A model generated the notes under the pieces. That model did no database searches, was not told the DNA's origin, and saw nothing but the letters and a program-made list of their open reading frames with translations. Positions 45,056 through 55,200 of a stretch of DNA of 64,000 bases are shown one piece after another. The position numbers and the translations under genes were made by a program. The stretch lies in the NCBI GenBank assembly GCA_029263215.1, contig JAJCXY010000056.1:1-64000 (forward strand), written 5' to 3'. This stretch comes from Acidimicrobiales bacterium. GTDB taxonomy: Bacteria > Actinomycetota > Acidimicrobiia > Acidimicrobiales > Aldehydirespiratoraceae. The stretch's first letter is position 1; every line of letters starts with the position of its first letter.

Positions 45056-46641
45056 CCGGCGGTGGGGTCGAGCGGCGACAGGCTGACGAGCTCGGGCCCG
45101 TAGGGGTGGCCGGCGATGGCATCGAGCATCGCGGCCTGGATCGGATTGCAGAAGTCGAGCGGTTGTGGTGGCACGGGCTCTTCGCCTTCGGCCGCTTCCC
45201 CGGTGTCGACCAGCATCCGGTCGGGTTCGTCGACCATGAGCGCGAATGTGAGTCGGTCGCCATTCGCGGCCACCAGATCTCCAATGAGACCCGTGGTGGT
45301 GTCGGTGACGGTGGCGATCACCGAGAGTTGGCCATCGGTGGCGGGAGCACACCGGCTCACCTCGCTCTCACCCACAGGCTTGGCGATGAGTTCGCCGGCT
45401 CCATCTGCATCGGTGATCGTGGCATGGATCATGTCGCAGGTGGTGCGGCTGTGATCGGAGCGACCCGAGCCATCGTGGTAGTGGGTGCTACCGAGTTCGA
45501 ACGGCAGACCGGCCTGGTCGAAGCCGCCCAACACCACCAGACCGAAGACAGCGAGCCCTCGCTCGGAGTCGAGCCCACTACGTACGCCGATCTCCTTGAG
45601 CAACATCTCGGCGGTGGTGGCATCGATGAAGGCGCGTTCGAGGATGTCGGCCAGCGGCGGGGAGTCGATCTCGGCCAGGCTCTCGCGTTCGTTGAGAGGA
45701 GGCGCCTCGCCATCGGTGGCACTTCGACTGACAGTGAAACCGGCCTCCTCGAGGGCATCGTCGAGGGCGGCTGCCGCTGAGATCGCTGGATTACTCGACC
45801 GCTTGTTGAGGCTGGCATCGAGGCCCTGGTCGTCGGCCCCCTCGACCTCCTCGTCATCGCCCTCCGCCCCTTCGGCGGCGGGCTCGGGCCAGCTGTCGAA
45901 CCCATCGTTGAGCAGGAGTGCGGAAAGGGGTCCGACGCTGTTGTCGGCCGCGTCCTCGCGTGTCCAAACCACGGCGGGCTCTCCGGCGGGGTCGGATGTC
46001 TCGTCGCCGACATAGTCTCGTTCGGCGGCGGAATACTTGGTTTCGTCGCCGATGACCCTGCCTGCGATCGTGGTGACGCCGAGGTCTTGGAGAGCGGCAA
46101 CGGTGTCGGCCGCGAGCACCGCGAAATCGGTATAGGCGCGGTCGTCGCCGAAGCGGGAGATGTAGTCGGTGGTGGACAGCACCGGATCAGCACCTCCGAT
46201 CAACCAGAGGTCGCTGTCGAGAACTCCCTCCTCGCTGATCTCGGCGTCGGCTGACATGGCCACCTCGGTGCGGAACCCCACGTCGCGGCCTATTGCATCG
46301 AGGGCGGTGATGGTGAGTAGGCGTTGGAGGGCTCCGGGCCGGATCGCGGCTGCGGTGTTGTTGGCGGCTATCGGCTCACCGTCTCGTTCGACCAGCACAC
46401 AGGTGGCGTTGGGCGCACCCCGCAGCACCGCTCCTATCGCGTCGCTGAGCATGCTGTCGGACTTGGGGGAGCGAAGCCAGGTCGGTGCGCGCCGCGCGCT
46501 GAGGATCGGCGAATCGAGCGAGGGTTCTGATGACGTGGCTGTGGCCCGGCCGGGGTCGGCGTCGCTGTTGCTGCGATCGGTGAGTACCACCGCGGTGGTG
46601 GCTATCGCGAGTACGAGCACGGGGAGGATGAGCCGTCGCAT
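45052..46641 (-). CDS. PBP4-like (peptidase S13) protein lacking catalytic motifs
   Basis: 529 residues: signal/anchor (3-20), S13 fold. Where active enzymes have P-A-S-x-x-K, this has RPGALQR (101-107): Ser becomes Ala104 and Lys becomes Arg107. The S-x-N motif reads IDATTAEMLLKE and the K-T-G strand reads SVIATVTDTTTG. The scaffold marker YHDGSGRSDHSR stays. Probably a non-enzymatic peptidoglycan-binding or regulatory protein. ATG 8 bases after TAGCCT. Confidence 0.78.
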   Translation of the reverse strand: MRRLILPVLVLAIATTAVVLTDRSNSDADPGRATATSSEPSLDSPILSARRAPTWLRSPKSDSMLSDAIGAVLRGAPNATCVLVERDGEPIAANNTAAAIRPGALQRLLTITALDAIGRDVGFRTEVAMSADAEISEEGVLDSDLWLIGGADPVLSTTDYISRFGDDRAYTDFAVLAADTVAALQDLGVTTIAGRVIGDETKYSAAERDYVGDETSDPAGEPAVVWTREDAADNSVGPLSALLLNDGFDSWPEPAAEGAEGDDEEVEGADDQGLDASLNKRSSNPAISAAAALDDALEEAGFTVSRSATDGEAPPLNERESLAEIDSPPLADILERAFIDATTAEMLLKEIGVRSGLDSERGLAVFGLVVLGGFDQAGLPFELGSTHYHDGSGRSDHSRTTCDMIHATITDADGAGELIAKPVGESEVSRCAPATDGQLSVIATVTDTTTGLIGDLVAANGDRLTFALMVDEPDRMLVDTGEAAEGEEPVPPQPLDFCNPIQAAMLDAIAGHPYGPELVSLSPLDPTAG

Positions 46642-46649
46642 TGGTCCGC

Positions 46650-46655
46650 AGGCTA
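46650..46655 (-). promoter_or_regulatory. -10 box of possible leaderless promoter (PBP4-like)
   Basis: TAGCCT on the minus strand, 8 bases before the ATG at 46641. Confidence 0.35.
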
Positions 46656-46688
46656 GGCGCGGAAGCAGTGAGGATCGTGCCGCGCTGG

Positions 46689-47306
46689 TCAGGTGGCGTC
46701 GGAGCCGGGCTGTAGAGCCGCTTCGAACAGGCCTCGAACATGGGCCAGGCGTGCGGCCATCGCCTCTTCACCGAGCGGGTCGCGATCGAGCAGACCCTCG
46801 ATGAAAGGCAGATCACTGAAGTACGAGAGGAGGGCCCCATAGCCGGTGAGGAGGAGCTGCTCGGCATCGTGGCGCCGGAACTCTCCGGCGTCCATTTCTC
46901 GTTCGAAGTACTCGACCGCTCGAGCGAAGAGTGGTTGAAGCGCCACGCCCAACTCGATGTGGCCGGTGCCTTCCTCGGCTAGCGCCTCGCGGCGCACGAT
47001 GCGAACGAAATCGGGATTGGCCTGAAAGAACTCGAATCCGGCGGTGAGCACGTGGTCGACCTTCGCCCAACTTCCGGCCATGGGCTCACTGATCGCGGTC
47101 TCGACTCGCTCGTACCATTCGGCCAGCGCCCGCTCGAACACCTCGCGGTACATCGTCTCCTTGGTGGGAAAGTGGTGCAGCAAGCTCTGGCGCCTGATCC
47201 CCACTTCGGCCGCGATCATGTTGAGGGACGTGCCCTCGAAGCCGCGCTCGGCGAAGAGATGTCTCGCGGCGACGATTATCGCTTCCCTTGTTGGAGCCCC
47301 AGCCAC
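46689..47306 (-). CDS. TetR family regulator
   Basis: 205 residues. [23 protein letters not shown] and [20 protein letters not shown]; helical ligand domain follows. GTG start 7 bases after TACGCT. Divergent from the hypothetical gene at 47358, which may be its target. Confidence 0.88.
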   Translation of the reverse strand: MAGAPTREAIIVAARHLFAERGFEGTSLNMIAAEVGIRRQSLLHHFPTKETMYREVFERALAEWYERVETAISEPMAGSWAKVDHVLTAGFEFFQANPDFVRIVRREALAEEGTGHIELGVALQPLFARAVEYFEREMDAGEFRRHDAEQLLLTGYGALLSYFSDLPFIEGLLDRDPLGEEAMAARLAHVRGLFEAALQPGSDAT

Positions 47307-47313
47307 GTCGAGC

Positions 47314-47319
47314 AGCGTA
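47314..47319 (-). promoter_or_regulatory. -10 box of leaderless promoter (tetR)
   Basis: TACGCT on the minus strand, 7 bases before GTG at 47306. Confidence 0.42.
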
Positions 47320-47345
47320 GTGGGGCGCGATGCATGCTCCCGCTA
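47318..47345 (+). promoter_or_regulatory. Imperfect inverted repeat between divergent starts, candidate TetR operator
   Basis: TAGTGGGGC (47318-47326) and CTCCCGCTA (47337-47345) are reverse complements at 7 of 9 positions with a 10-base centre. They touch the -10 boxes of both genes. Confidence 0.35.
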
Positions 47346-47349
47346 ACGT
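47344..47349 (+). promoter_or_regulatory. -10 box of leaderless promoter (hypothetical gene)
   Basis: TAACGT, 8 bases before the ATG at 47358. Confidence 0.38.
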
Positions 47350-47357
47350 GCGTCAGG

Positions 47358-47747
47358 ATGGAGATCACCGCAGCCCTTTTCATCGACGAGATCGACCTTA
47401 GGCAAGTGCCCGGGCCGGCCACGCGAATCGACCTGAAAGGCGTTCAGTTCAGCGCGGCCGCCCCCACTCCCCTGCCCTTCACCTGGGCACCGCATCTGGT
47501 TGTGATCATTCGTTGCCCGCCCGACGGCACGGGGCGAGGCGTACTCGAGGTCACCTACCACCGCGGCGACGATCAGATTGCCCGCAGCGTGCAACCCTTC
47601 GACGTGGAGCCCGGCAAGTTCACCTACCGACTCGTGCGCGCTGAGATCGATTTCGAGGAGTACGGCACCGTCGAAGCTCGCTGCCGCATCGATCAGAACC
47701 CCCACGTCACCGTCCCCTACACGATCCTTCCTCCTCCCGAAGACTGA
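47358..47747 (+). CDS. Conserved hypothetical beta-rich protein
   Basis: 129 residues, mostly beta strands (MEITAALFIDEIDLR; PHLVVIIRCPPD; YRLVRAEIDFEEYG). Resembles a DUF6941-like family from memory, with low certainty. No membrane or signal segment. 1 base before the FIST gene. Confidence 0.5.
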   Translation: MEITAALFIDEIDLRQVPGPATRIDLKGVQFSAAAPTPLPFTWAPHLVVIIRCPPDGTGRGVLEVTYHRGDDQIARSVQPFDVEPGKFTYRLVRAEIDFEEYGTVEARCRIDQNPHVTVPYTILPPPED

Positions 47748-47748
47748 C

Positions 47749-48885
47749 GTGGCCACCTATGGCGCCGCCATGTCTGAGCATCCGGATCCTGCCCAGGCCA
47801 TCGGCGAGGTCTTGGGCGTGGTGCTCGAGGCTGTCGGAGCCGCTCCCGATGTGGCCATGGTCTTCGTGGGTGGCGCCCACGTAGGGGCCATCGACGACAT
47901 AAGTGACGCCGTTCATCGCCTTCTCGAGCCTGGTGTTCTCATCGGGTCCACCACGGGCTCGGTGATTGGTGGAGGCGAGGAAGTCGAGGACGGGCCTGCC
48001 ATCTCGTTGTGGGCCGGAGATTTGGGCCCGGCCGCGCCAGTGAGGTTGGAAGCGATCCGTTCTGGCGACGGCGTCGAGGTCGTGGGCATGCCAGAGGCCG
48101 CGGCTGTCGGCAAGCGCACCCTCGTGTTGCTCGCGGCGCCAGTCGACTTCCCCGTCCAGGCGTTCACCGCCGCGTCCAATACCCGATACCCGCATCTCAC
48201 GGTGGTGGGAGGCGCCGCGTCGGCAGGCGCACCCGGGTTTGATCGTCTCCTTCTCGACGGTTCGGTCCACTCCGGTGGGGCGGTGGGAGTTCTTCTTCCC
48301 GAGGGGCTCGGTGAGGTGGCGCTGGTCTCCCAGGGTTGTCGCCCTGTCGGTGATCCCTACATAGTCACCGGAGCCGACGGAAACACCATCAGTGGGCTCG
48401 CGTCGCGTCCGGCTATGCAACGCTTGAAGGAGACCGTCGACAATGCATCCACCGACGATCGCTCCCTTCTCAATCGAGGCCTTCACATCGGCATCGTCGT
48501 GAACGAAGCAGCCGACCACTACGCCAGGGGCGACTTTCTCATTCGAGGTGTTCTCGGCGCCGACCACAAGACCGGAGTGCTGCGCGTGGGAGCGCGTACC
48601 AAGGTGGGGACCACAGTCCAGTTTCACGTGCGCGACGCCGCGACGGCGAGCGACGATCTCCACGAGTTGCTCGGCTCGGTCGATGCCGATGCCGCCCTGG
48701 TATTCAGTTGTAACGGGCGCGGTACCCAACTGTTCGACACCGCCCATCACGATGCGGCAGCAGTATCTGAAGCGGTCTTTCGAGGACCGGTTGCAGGCAT
48801 GTCGTGTGCCGGCGAAATCGGTCCTGTGGGTGGGGAGAATCACGTACACGGATTCAGTGCGTCGATGCTCTTTCTCTACGGCTGA
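47749..48885 (+). CDS. FIST N/C domain sensor protein
   Basis: 378 residues. FIST_N (AMVFVGGAHVGAIDDISDAV; GSTTGSVIGGGEEVEDGP) and FIST_C (ALVFSCNGRGTQLFDT; GMSCAGEIGPVGGENHVHGF). Small-ligand sensing domain, often linked to signalling. GTG at 47749 keeps the conserved ATYGAAMSEHPD; ATG 47770 is the alternative. Confidence 0.88.
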   Translation: MATYGAAMSEHPDPAQAIGEVLGVVLEAVGAAPDVAMVFVGGAHVGAIDDISDAVHRLLEPGVLIGSTTGSVIGGGEEVEDGPAISLWAGDLGPAAPVRLEAIRSGDGVEVVGMPEAAAVGKRTLVLLAAPVDFPVQAFTAASNTRYPHLTVVGGAASAGAPGFDRLLLDGSVHSGGAVGVLLPEGLGEVALVSQGCRPVGDPYIVTGADGNTISGLASRPAMQRLKETVDNASTDDRSLLNRGLHIGIVVNEAADHYARGDFLIRGVLGADHKTGVLRVGARTKVGTTVQFHVRDAATASDDLHELLGSVDADAALVFSCNGRGTQLFDTAHHDAAAVSEAVFRGPVAGMSCAGEIGPVGGENHVHGFSASMLFLYG

Positions 48886-48905
48886 CTCTCGGCACTCGGA
48901 TCGAT

Positions 48906-48932
48906 GATCGCTCGGCTAGGGTCCGAGCGATC
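48906..48932 (+). promoter_or_regulatory. 10-bp perfect dyad enclosing the -10 box of transketolase
   Basis: GATCGCTCGG (48906-48915) and CCGAGCGATC (48923-48932) are exact reverse complements around CTAGGGT; TAGGGT (48917-48922) is the TANNNT -10. GGAGG follows at 48940-48944. Either an operator or a 5' hairpin. Confidence 0.55.
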
Positions 48933-48948
48933 CTGACCCGGAGGACAC

Positions 48949-50901
48949 ATGACGGATTTCGACGCGCAAGCGATCAGCGTGATTCGCGGCTTGGCGATGG
49001 ATGGGCCCAATGAGGCGAGATCGGGCCATCAAGGCACCGCGATGGCGCTGGCCCCACTCGCTCACGTGCTTTTCACCCGCATCATGCACTACGACGCGGA
49101 ACGCAGCGATTGGCCCGACCGAGACCGCTTTGTTCTGTCCGGCGGTCACGCATCGATGTTGCAGTACTCCCTGCTTCATCTCGCCGGATTCGGACTCACT
49201 CTCGACGACCTGAAGGATTTCAGGCAGTGGGGCTCGGCCACGCCCGGACACCCCGAGGTCGGCCATACCAGCGGTGTCGAGGTCACCACCGGTCCCCTCG
49301 GCCAGGGCATGGCCAACATGGTGGGGATGGCGATCGCGGAGGCCCAGCTCCGGAGCCGCTACGGCGCTGACCTGTTCGACCATCACGTCTTCGGGGTTGC
49401 CGGCGATGGCGATCTGTCCGAGGGATTGAGCCACGAGGCCGCCTCGCTGGCCGGCCATCTCGGCCTCGGCAAGATCGTGCTCTGCTACGACGACAATCAC
49501 ATCACCATCGATGGTGAAACCGAGCTCGCGCTCACCGACGATGCCGCGGCGAGGTTCCGCGCCTACGGCTGGCACGTGGAGCAACTGGGAGAAGTGGGCG
49601 AGGATCTCGACGCACTCGAAGCCGGGATTCGTCGGGCCGTGGAGGTCACCGACAAACCCTCCCTCGTGATCATCCGCACCGTGATCGGCACGCCTGCGAG
49701 CGAGTCGGCCGACACCCCAGCAGCCCACGGCTATGCCATCTTCGACGACGAGATCGCGGCCACCAAAGCCGCCATGGGCACCCCGCCCGACAAGACGTTC
49801 TACGTGCCCGACGCGGTTCTCCACGAGTATCGGCGTGCCGGTGTACGGGGTCGGGTGAAGCGCGACGCCTGGGAGACGCGGGTGGCTGCTTTCGACGGCG
49901 ACCGTGGTGAGCTCGAAGCCCAGCTGGCCGGCATCGGACTGCCGGGGTGGGATGAAGATCTTCCCCGCTTCGATCCCGGCGAGTCGGTGGCCACCCGGAA
50001 GGCATCCAACACAATGCTCCAGGCCCTGGCGCCGGTCGTGCCCGCTCTCACCGGAGGTGGGGCCGATCTCACCGGCAACACCGGCACGGTGATCAAGGAT
50101 CACGGCGTGTTCTCTGCGGCCGACCCCGGTGGTCGCCAGATCTATTTCGGAGTTCGGGAGCATGCGATGGGGGCTGTCGCCAACGGCATGGCCCTTCACG
50201 GTGGAGCGATCCCGGTGGTCGGCACCTTCCTCGTGTTCGCCGACTACATGCGCGGCGCGGTGCGCCTTGCCGCCCTGTCACAGGCCCACACGATCTTTGT
50301 GTGGAGTCACGACTCGGTCGGTGTCGGTGAGGATGGCCCGACCCATCAGCCGGTCGAGCAGATCGCTTCGTTGCGGGCCATTCCCGGGCTCAGGGTCATT
50401 CGTCCTGCCGATGCCAACGAGACGGTCGCGGCGTGGCGTTTGGCGGTCGGCGCCGGCGGGCCCACTGCCCTGATCCTCTCTCGCCAGAACCTCCCAGTTC
50501 TCGACGGCACCGCCGACGCCGACATCGCCGACGGCGCCTATGCCCTGAGCGAGCCCGACGATGCCGTGATCACCCTTGTCGGTACCGGCAGCGAGGTTTC
50601 GGTCTGTGTCGAGGCCGCGGCCCACCTGGCGGCCGAGGGCATCATGGCCAGGGTTGTGTCGTTCCCCTGCTGGGAACTTTTCGCCGAACGCAGCGCCGCC
50701 CATCGAGCCGCGGTCCTGCGTCGCGACATCCCATCGCTCGCGGTCGAGGCCGGTGTCTCCCAGGGGTGGCACCAATGGGTCGACGATGTCGTGTCGATCG
50801 ACCGATTCGGGGCATCCGCGCCTGGCGACACTGTCATGCGCGAGCTTGGAATCAGCTCCGACAACGTCGCCGCTCGAGCGCGTGCTCTAATCGGCGCCTG
50901 A
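48949..50901 (+). CDS. tkt: Transketolase
   Basis: 650 residues. Thiamine diphosphate site GDGDLSEGLSHEAASL ending in CYDDN; TTGPLGQGMANMVGMA; pyrimidine domain with YFGVREHAMGAVANG and SHDSVGVGEDGPTHQP. Exchanges two-carbon units in the pentose phosphate pathway. GGAGG 4 bases before ATG. Operon with transaldolase, 21 bases downstream. Confidence 0.96.
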   Translation: MTDFDAQAISVIRGLAMDGPNEARSGHQGTAMALAPLAHVLFTRIMHYDAERSDWPDRDRFVLSGGHASMLQYSLLHLAGFGLTLDDLKDFRQWGSATPGHPEVGHTSGVEVTTGPLGQGMANMVGMAIAEAQLRSRYGADLFDHHVFGVAGDGDLSEGLSHEAASLAGHLGLGKIVLCYDDNHITIDGETELALTDDAAARFRAYGWHVEQLGEVGEDLDALEAGIRRAVEVTDKPSLVIIRTVIGTPASESADTPAAHGYAIFDDEIAATKAAMGTPPDKTFYVPDAVLHEYRRAGVRGRVKRDAWETRVAAFDGDRGELEAQLAGIGLPGWDEDLPRFDPGESVATRKASNTMLQALAPVVPALTGGGADLTGNTGTVIKDHGVFSAADPGGRQIYFGVREHAMGAVANGMALHGGAIPVVGTFLVFADYMRGAVRLAALSQAHTIFVWSHDSVGVGEDGPTHQPVEQIASLRAIPGLRVIRPADANETVAAWRLAVGAGGPTALILSRQNLPVLDGTADADIADGAYALSEPDDAVITLVGTGSEVSVCVEAAAHLAAEGIMARVVSFPCWELFAERSAAHRAAVLRRDIPSLAVEAGVSQGWHQWVDDVVSIDRFGASAPGDTVMRELGISSDNVAARARALIGA

Positions 50902-50922
50902 CCCCGTCCCCCCGGAGGACCC

Positions 50923-52014
50923 ATGACCCGCCTGCATGATCTCTTCACCGAGCAGAACCAGAGCCCATGGCTCGACAACATTCGCAGGGGATGGATAACC
51001 AGCGGCGAACTGAACACATGGGTCGAGACGGGGGTTCGCGGCCTTACGTCGAATCCGTCGATCTTCCAGAAGGCGATCCAGGATTCTGCCGACTACGACG
51101 CCGAGTTCTCTGCGTCCATCGGTGAGGGACTCGACGTGGAGGCCTCTTACTGGCGCCTCGTCACCTCCGACATCCGATCGGCGCTCGCGATCCTGCGCCC
51201 CGTCTACGACTCTTCAAATGGTCTCGATGGCTTCGTGTCGGTGGAGGTCGACCCCGGTCTGGCACGCGACGCGGCGGGTACCGAGTCGTCGGCGCGTCAT
51301 CTCGACGAACTGCTCGATGAGCCCAACCTCTACGTGAAGATTCCCGCCACCGCCGAAGGCCTCGCTCCCATCAGCCAGATGATCGCGGAGAAACGCTCCA
51401 TCAATGTCACCCTCATTTTCTCCCTCGAGCGCTACGCGGAGGTGATGGAGTCCTACATCACCGGGCTCGAACACGCTGAAGGCGACCTGTCACGTATCAG
51501 CAGCGTGGCTTCCTTCTTCATCAGCCGGATCGATGTCGAGGTCGATCGTCGCCTCGACGCGATCGGTACACCGGAGGCGCTGGCGCTGAGGGGCAAGGCT
51601 GCGGTGGCCAACGGCCAGCTCGCCTACAGGCTGTTCACCGCCACCTTCGTGGGGCCGCGCTGGGATGCTCTCGTCCAACGAGGTGCGCGCGTGCAGCGAC
51701 CCTTGTGGGCGTCCACGTCCACCAAGAATCCCGACTACCCCGACACCCTCTACGTAGACGAGTTGATCGGCCCCGACACGGTCAACACCCTCCCCGACAA
51801 CACCCTCGCGGCGTTTGATCACCACGGTACGGTCGCCCGCACGATCGATACCGACATCGATGCTGCCTCCAAGGTGATGTCGGACCTCGCCGCGTTGGGC
51901 ATCGACATGGACGATGTCACCCAACAACTCGAGGCTGAAGGTGTGGCCGCATTCGAAAAGAGCTTCGATGAGCTGCTCGGCGTTCTCGGACAGAAGGCCG
52001 CAACCCTGCGCTGA
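50923..52014 (+). CDS. tal: Transaldolase
   Basis: 363 residues, the longer actinobacterial TalB-type. Schiff-base Lys139 (NLYVKIPATAEG), TSNPSIFQKAI near the start and STSTKNPDYPDTLYV. Moves a three-carbon unit in the pentose phosphate pathway. GGAGG before ATG. Confidence 0.95.
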   Translation: MTRLHDLFTEQNQSPWLDNIRRGWITSGELNTWVETGVRGLTSNPSIFQKAIQDSADYDAEFSASIGEGLDVEASYWRLVTSDIRSALAILRPVYDSSNGLDGFVSVEVDPGLARDAAGTESSARHLDELLDEPNLYVKIPATAEGLAPISQMIAEKRSINVTLIFSLERYAEVMESYITGLEHAEGDLSRISSVASFFISRIDVEVDRRLDAIGTPEALALRGKAAVANGQLAYRLFTATFVGPRWDALVQRGARVQRPLWASTSTKNPDYPDTLYVDELIGPDTVNTLPDNTLAAFDHHGTVARTIDTDIDAASKVMSDLAALGIDMDDVTQQLEAEGVAAFEKSFDELLGVLGQKAATLR

Positions 52015-52295
52015 CGTTCTCGAGCTCCCTCAGCCGACGGTCCGCGCGATCGCCGGTATGTCCCCCTACACTTATTTTCACGCCGCTCGTGTCGATGGGG
52101 CTTACGAGTGTGCTGGTCACCACTTCATGTGGTCGACCACACGTATCAGGCGTCATCGCCCGCCGATGACGAAGGTGCGTTCTCTGCATTCAGCTGAGTG
52201 CAAACCCGCAACACACCAGGTGTTGCAGGACGAAGGAGTACACCGTTACCACTGTTGCCGACAGGGCAAAGCTCACGCCATCACAGATCGATGTC
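52015..52295 (+). other. Intergenic region with three inverted repeats
   Basis: A 281-base stretch before the SNF2 frame. It holds a perfect 14-bp palindrome TGTGGTCGACCACA (52128-52141), an 8-bp stem with 5-base loop (52151-52171) and ACACCAGGTGT (52213-52223). AAGGAG sits at 52233-52238. No U-run for a terminator. Confidence 0.6.
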
Positions 52296-55200
52296 GTGGT
52301 CCAGGCCCATCTGGACGACCGAGCCACGGCCGACCAGATCCAATTTCTCGAATCCGACACCGACGCCTGGGCGGCCAGCCTGTGGCGTCTGCTCGATGCC
52401 GCCGAATCGAATCTGGCCACAGCCCGACGCGATGTGAGCGGCGGCGCTCGGGCCGCGGTGCTCAACGACCTCGACGAGGAATGTTTCCGCATCGACGCGG
52501 CCCTCACCGCGATAGTCGGCGAACCGGCAGAAGACGAACTCGTTCCTATCCATGAGCCTCAGGCGCCCAAGGTGGAGGAGTTCACCGGCACGGTTCAGCT
52601 CCAGTTGTCGCGAAGCGACGGCCGCATCGTTGCGTGGGCGGCAGGGCACAACCAGCGCGGTGAAGCCCACGAGATGGTGCTCCAGCGGGTGAAGGCCCAC
52701 GGGGGCGGTGCGATCGAGTGGGATCAGCAGGCCACCTTGAAGGTGCCCGGAGCGGGTCGTGTATCAACCATCTCTGCTCCCCTCGCTTCCGCTCTCGGCT
52801 GGCTCGTGGCCCTCGGCGACACTGCGGCCGACGACACCCTCGGAACCAGCGTCGCCTGGATGGGACAGGCCGCGGCCACCGCGGTGGAGCTCGTCGCCCA
52901 GGGCCGAGTGGTTCCCCAACTCGTGCAGTCGAAGCGTCGTCGCAAGGACCCCAGTGATCCCGACCACGCGTCGTTCCGCCTCCGCTGGACCCCCGCCCTG
53001 ATCGACCCTGTCGGGTTGGAAGCGCTCGTGGCCGCGGTGCCGGGAGCGGCCATGACCGGCAGCCGCGAGCAGGACAAGACGAAGTTCGCCCTCGCGGCCA
53101 TCACCGACCTCACCGATGCGATCGTAGGGGTGGCGGCCGGACAACTGGAAATGCCCGCTCCTCCGCCGGAGGTCAACACCAAGGCCGACGTCGGTGAAGC
53201 CACGCTCTGTCACCTCGACGGCTCGACCTTTCGTGCCCCCACCAAGTTCGGGGGCGAGATGGTGCGCCGACTGGCCCAGTGGGCCCAATCGGTCGTGGGC
53301 GCCGTCGACCGCCGTCTGGTGGTGCAACTCGATCCCCCCGACGAGGCCGGTGCTTGGCACGTGGCGGTCCTCGCCCCGGGCGAGGAGAGCGGTCTCGAAC
53401 CCGTAGAGGTTGCGATGACCACGGGGTCGAAGTCTCGAGCCAAGAACACCGGAGCCCAACTCGCTCGCCTGGAGCGACTCTTCCCCGAACTGCTGAGACT
53501 CGGCGGGCGGCGCCGGGGTGAGGTGATCCTCTCCCAGGACGAAGCCTGGAATCTCATGACCGAGGCCGGCGACACGCTCAACGCGTGCGGCTTCGACGTA
53601 AGGGTTCCGGCCCTGAAGAGGCGCAAAGCGATCGCGAGTCTCCGTCTCACGTCGGAATCCGATGAGACGGTGGTCGGCGCCCAACAGCTCGCCGACGTGA
53701 GATGGAGCGCCGTCTTCGACGATGTCGAACTCACCGCCACCGAAATCGCCCAGCTCGCGGCCGAGGCCCGCCCCCTCGTGAAGTCGAGGGGGCAGTGGGT
53801 GGAGCTCGACAAGGCCGATCTCGCAGAAGCCGCCGCGGCTTTGGCCGAGAGGGCCGACCAAACCCGCCTCACTGGCGCCGATATGCTTCGCCATGCGCTC
53901 GGGCTGGAGGGCTCGCCACTTGCTGGTGGAGTCAACATCGTGGGCGAGGGTTGGGCGGCCGAGCTCCTCCGCAGCGTCGAGTCGCTTCCTGAGCAACCCA
54001 CTACGACCCCCGAGGGCTTCTCGGGTGAGTTGCGCACCTATCAGGCCGATGCGCTCGCCTGGCTCCATTTCCTCGACGATGCCGGCCTCGGTGGCTGCCT
54101 CGCTCTCGACATGGGACTCGGCAAGACGCCCACCGCGCTCGCGAGCGTGGCTCTCTCCACCGATCAGGGCACAGCCCTGGTGGTTGCCCCGCCGGCTGTG
54201 GTCGGCAATTGGGCTTCGGAAGCGAGAAAGTTCGTTCCGGGCGTGAAGGTCCTCGTACACCATGGAGCCTCCCGGGCTCGCGGCCCGGCGCTGGGAACGG
54301 CAATTCGAGCGGCCGACGTCGTGATCACCACCTACGGCACCGCCGTTCGCGATATGGACGAACTCTCCGAGTACCAATGGAGCAAGGTCATCATCGATGA
54401 GGCCCAGGCGATCAAGAACCCCGCCGCCGAGACATCCCAGCAGTTGCGTCGGCTAGAGGCCCGCACCCGTCTGGCTCTCACCGGTACCCCGATCGAGAAC
54501 GGCCTGGGCGACCTCTGGGCGATCATGGACTGGGCCAACCCGGGACTTCTCGGGCCCCGTGCCCCCTTCATCTCCCAACTCACTCCAGACGCGAAGGGCA
54601 AGGGCAGCACCGACGGCGAAGCTGCCTTGAGGGCCCTCAACGGAATCCTGGTCTACCGCCGCACCAAGTCTGAGCCTTCGATCGCCGCGGAGCTCCCCGA
54701 TCGCATCGACGAGCTCGATCACTGTGTCATGACCCCCGAGCAGATCGGGCTCTATCAGGCTGTCATCGACAATCTGGTGCTCACCACATCTGAGCGCGAA
54801 CCGGGCACACCGGAGCGCAAGGGTGCAGTGCTGGCGGCCATCACGGCCCTCAAGCAGATCTGCAACCATCCGGTCAACTACCAGGTCGACGAAGAAGGCC
54901 TCGACGACAGATCGGGGAAACTCTCGAGACTCAACGAGATCATCGAGACCGTTTTCGCGGCCGACGAGAAGGTGCTGGTATTCACCCACTTCGCGAGCTG
55001 GGGTGAGCGGATGGCTGATTACCTCTCCGAGCGCACCGGGAAGCCCATCAAGTGCTACCACGGAGGCCTTGGCCGCGGCGCTCGAGATCGTCTGGTCGAG
55101 TCGTTCCAGAGCTCTGAGGGTGCGGGCGCGATGGTGCTGTCACTCAAGGCCGGGGGAACCGGCCTCAACCTCACGGCCGCCAATCACGTGGTGCTCTACG

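Noticed and set aside
48916-50199. Minus-strand frame of 427 residues
   Set aside because: Antisense of transketolase.
52764-54377. Minus-strand frame of 537 residues
   Set aside because: Antisense of the SNF2 helicase, which has all motor motifs.
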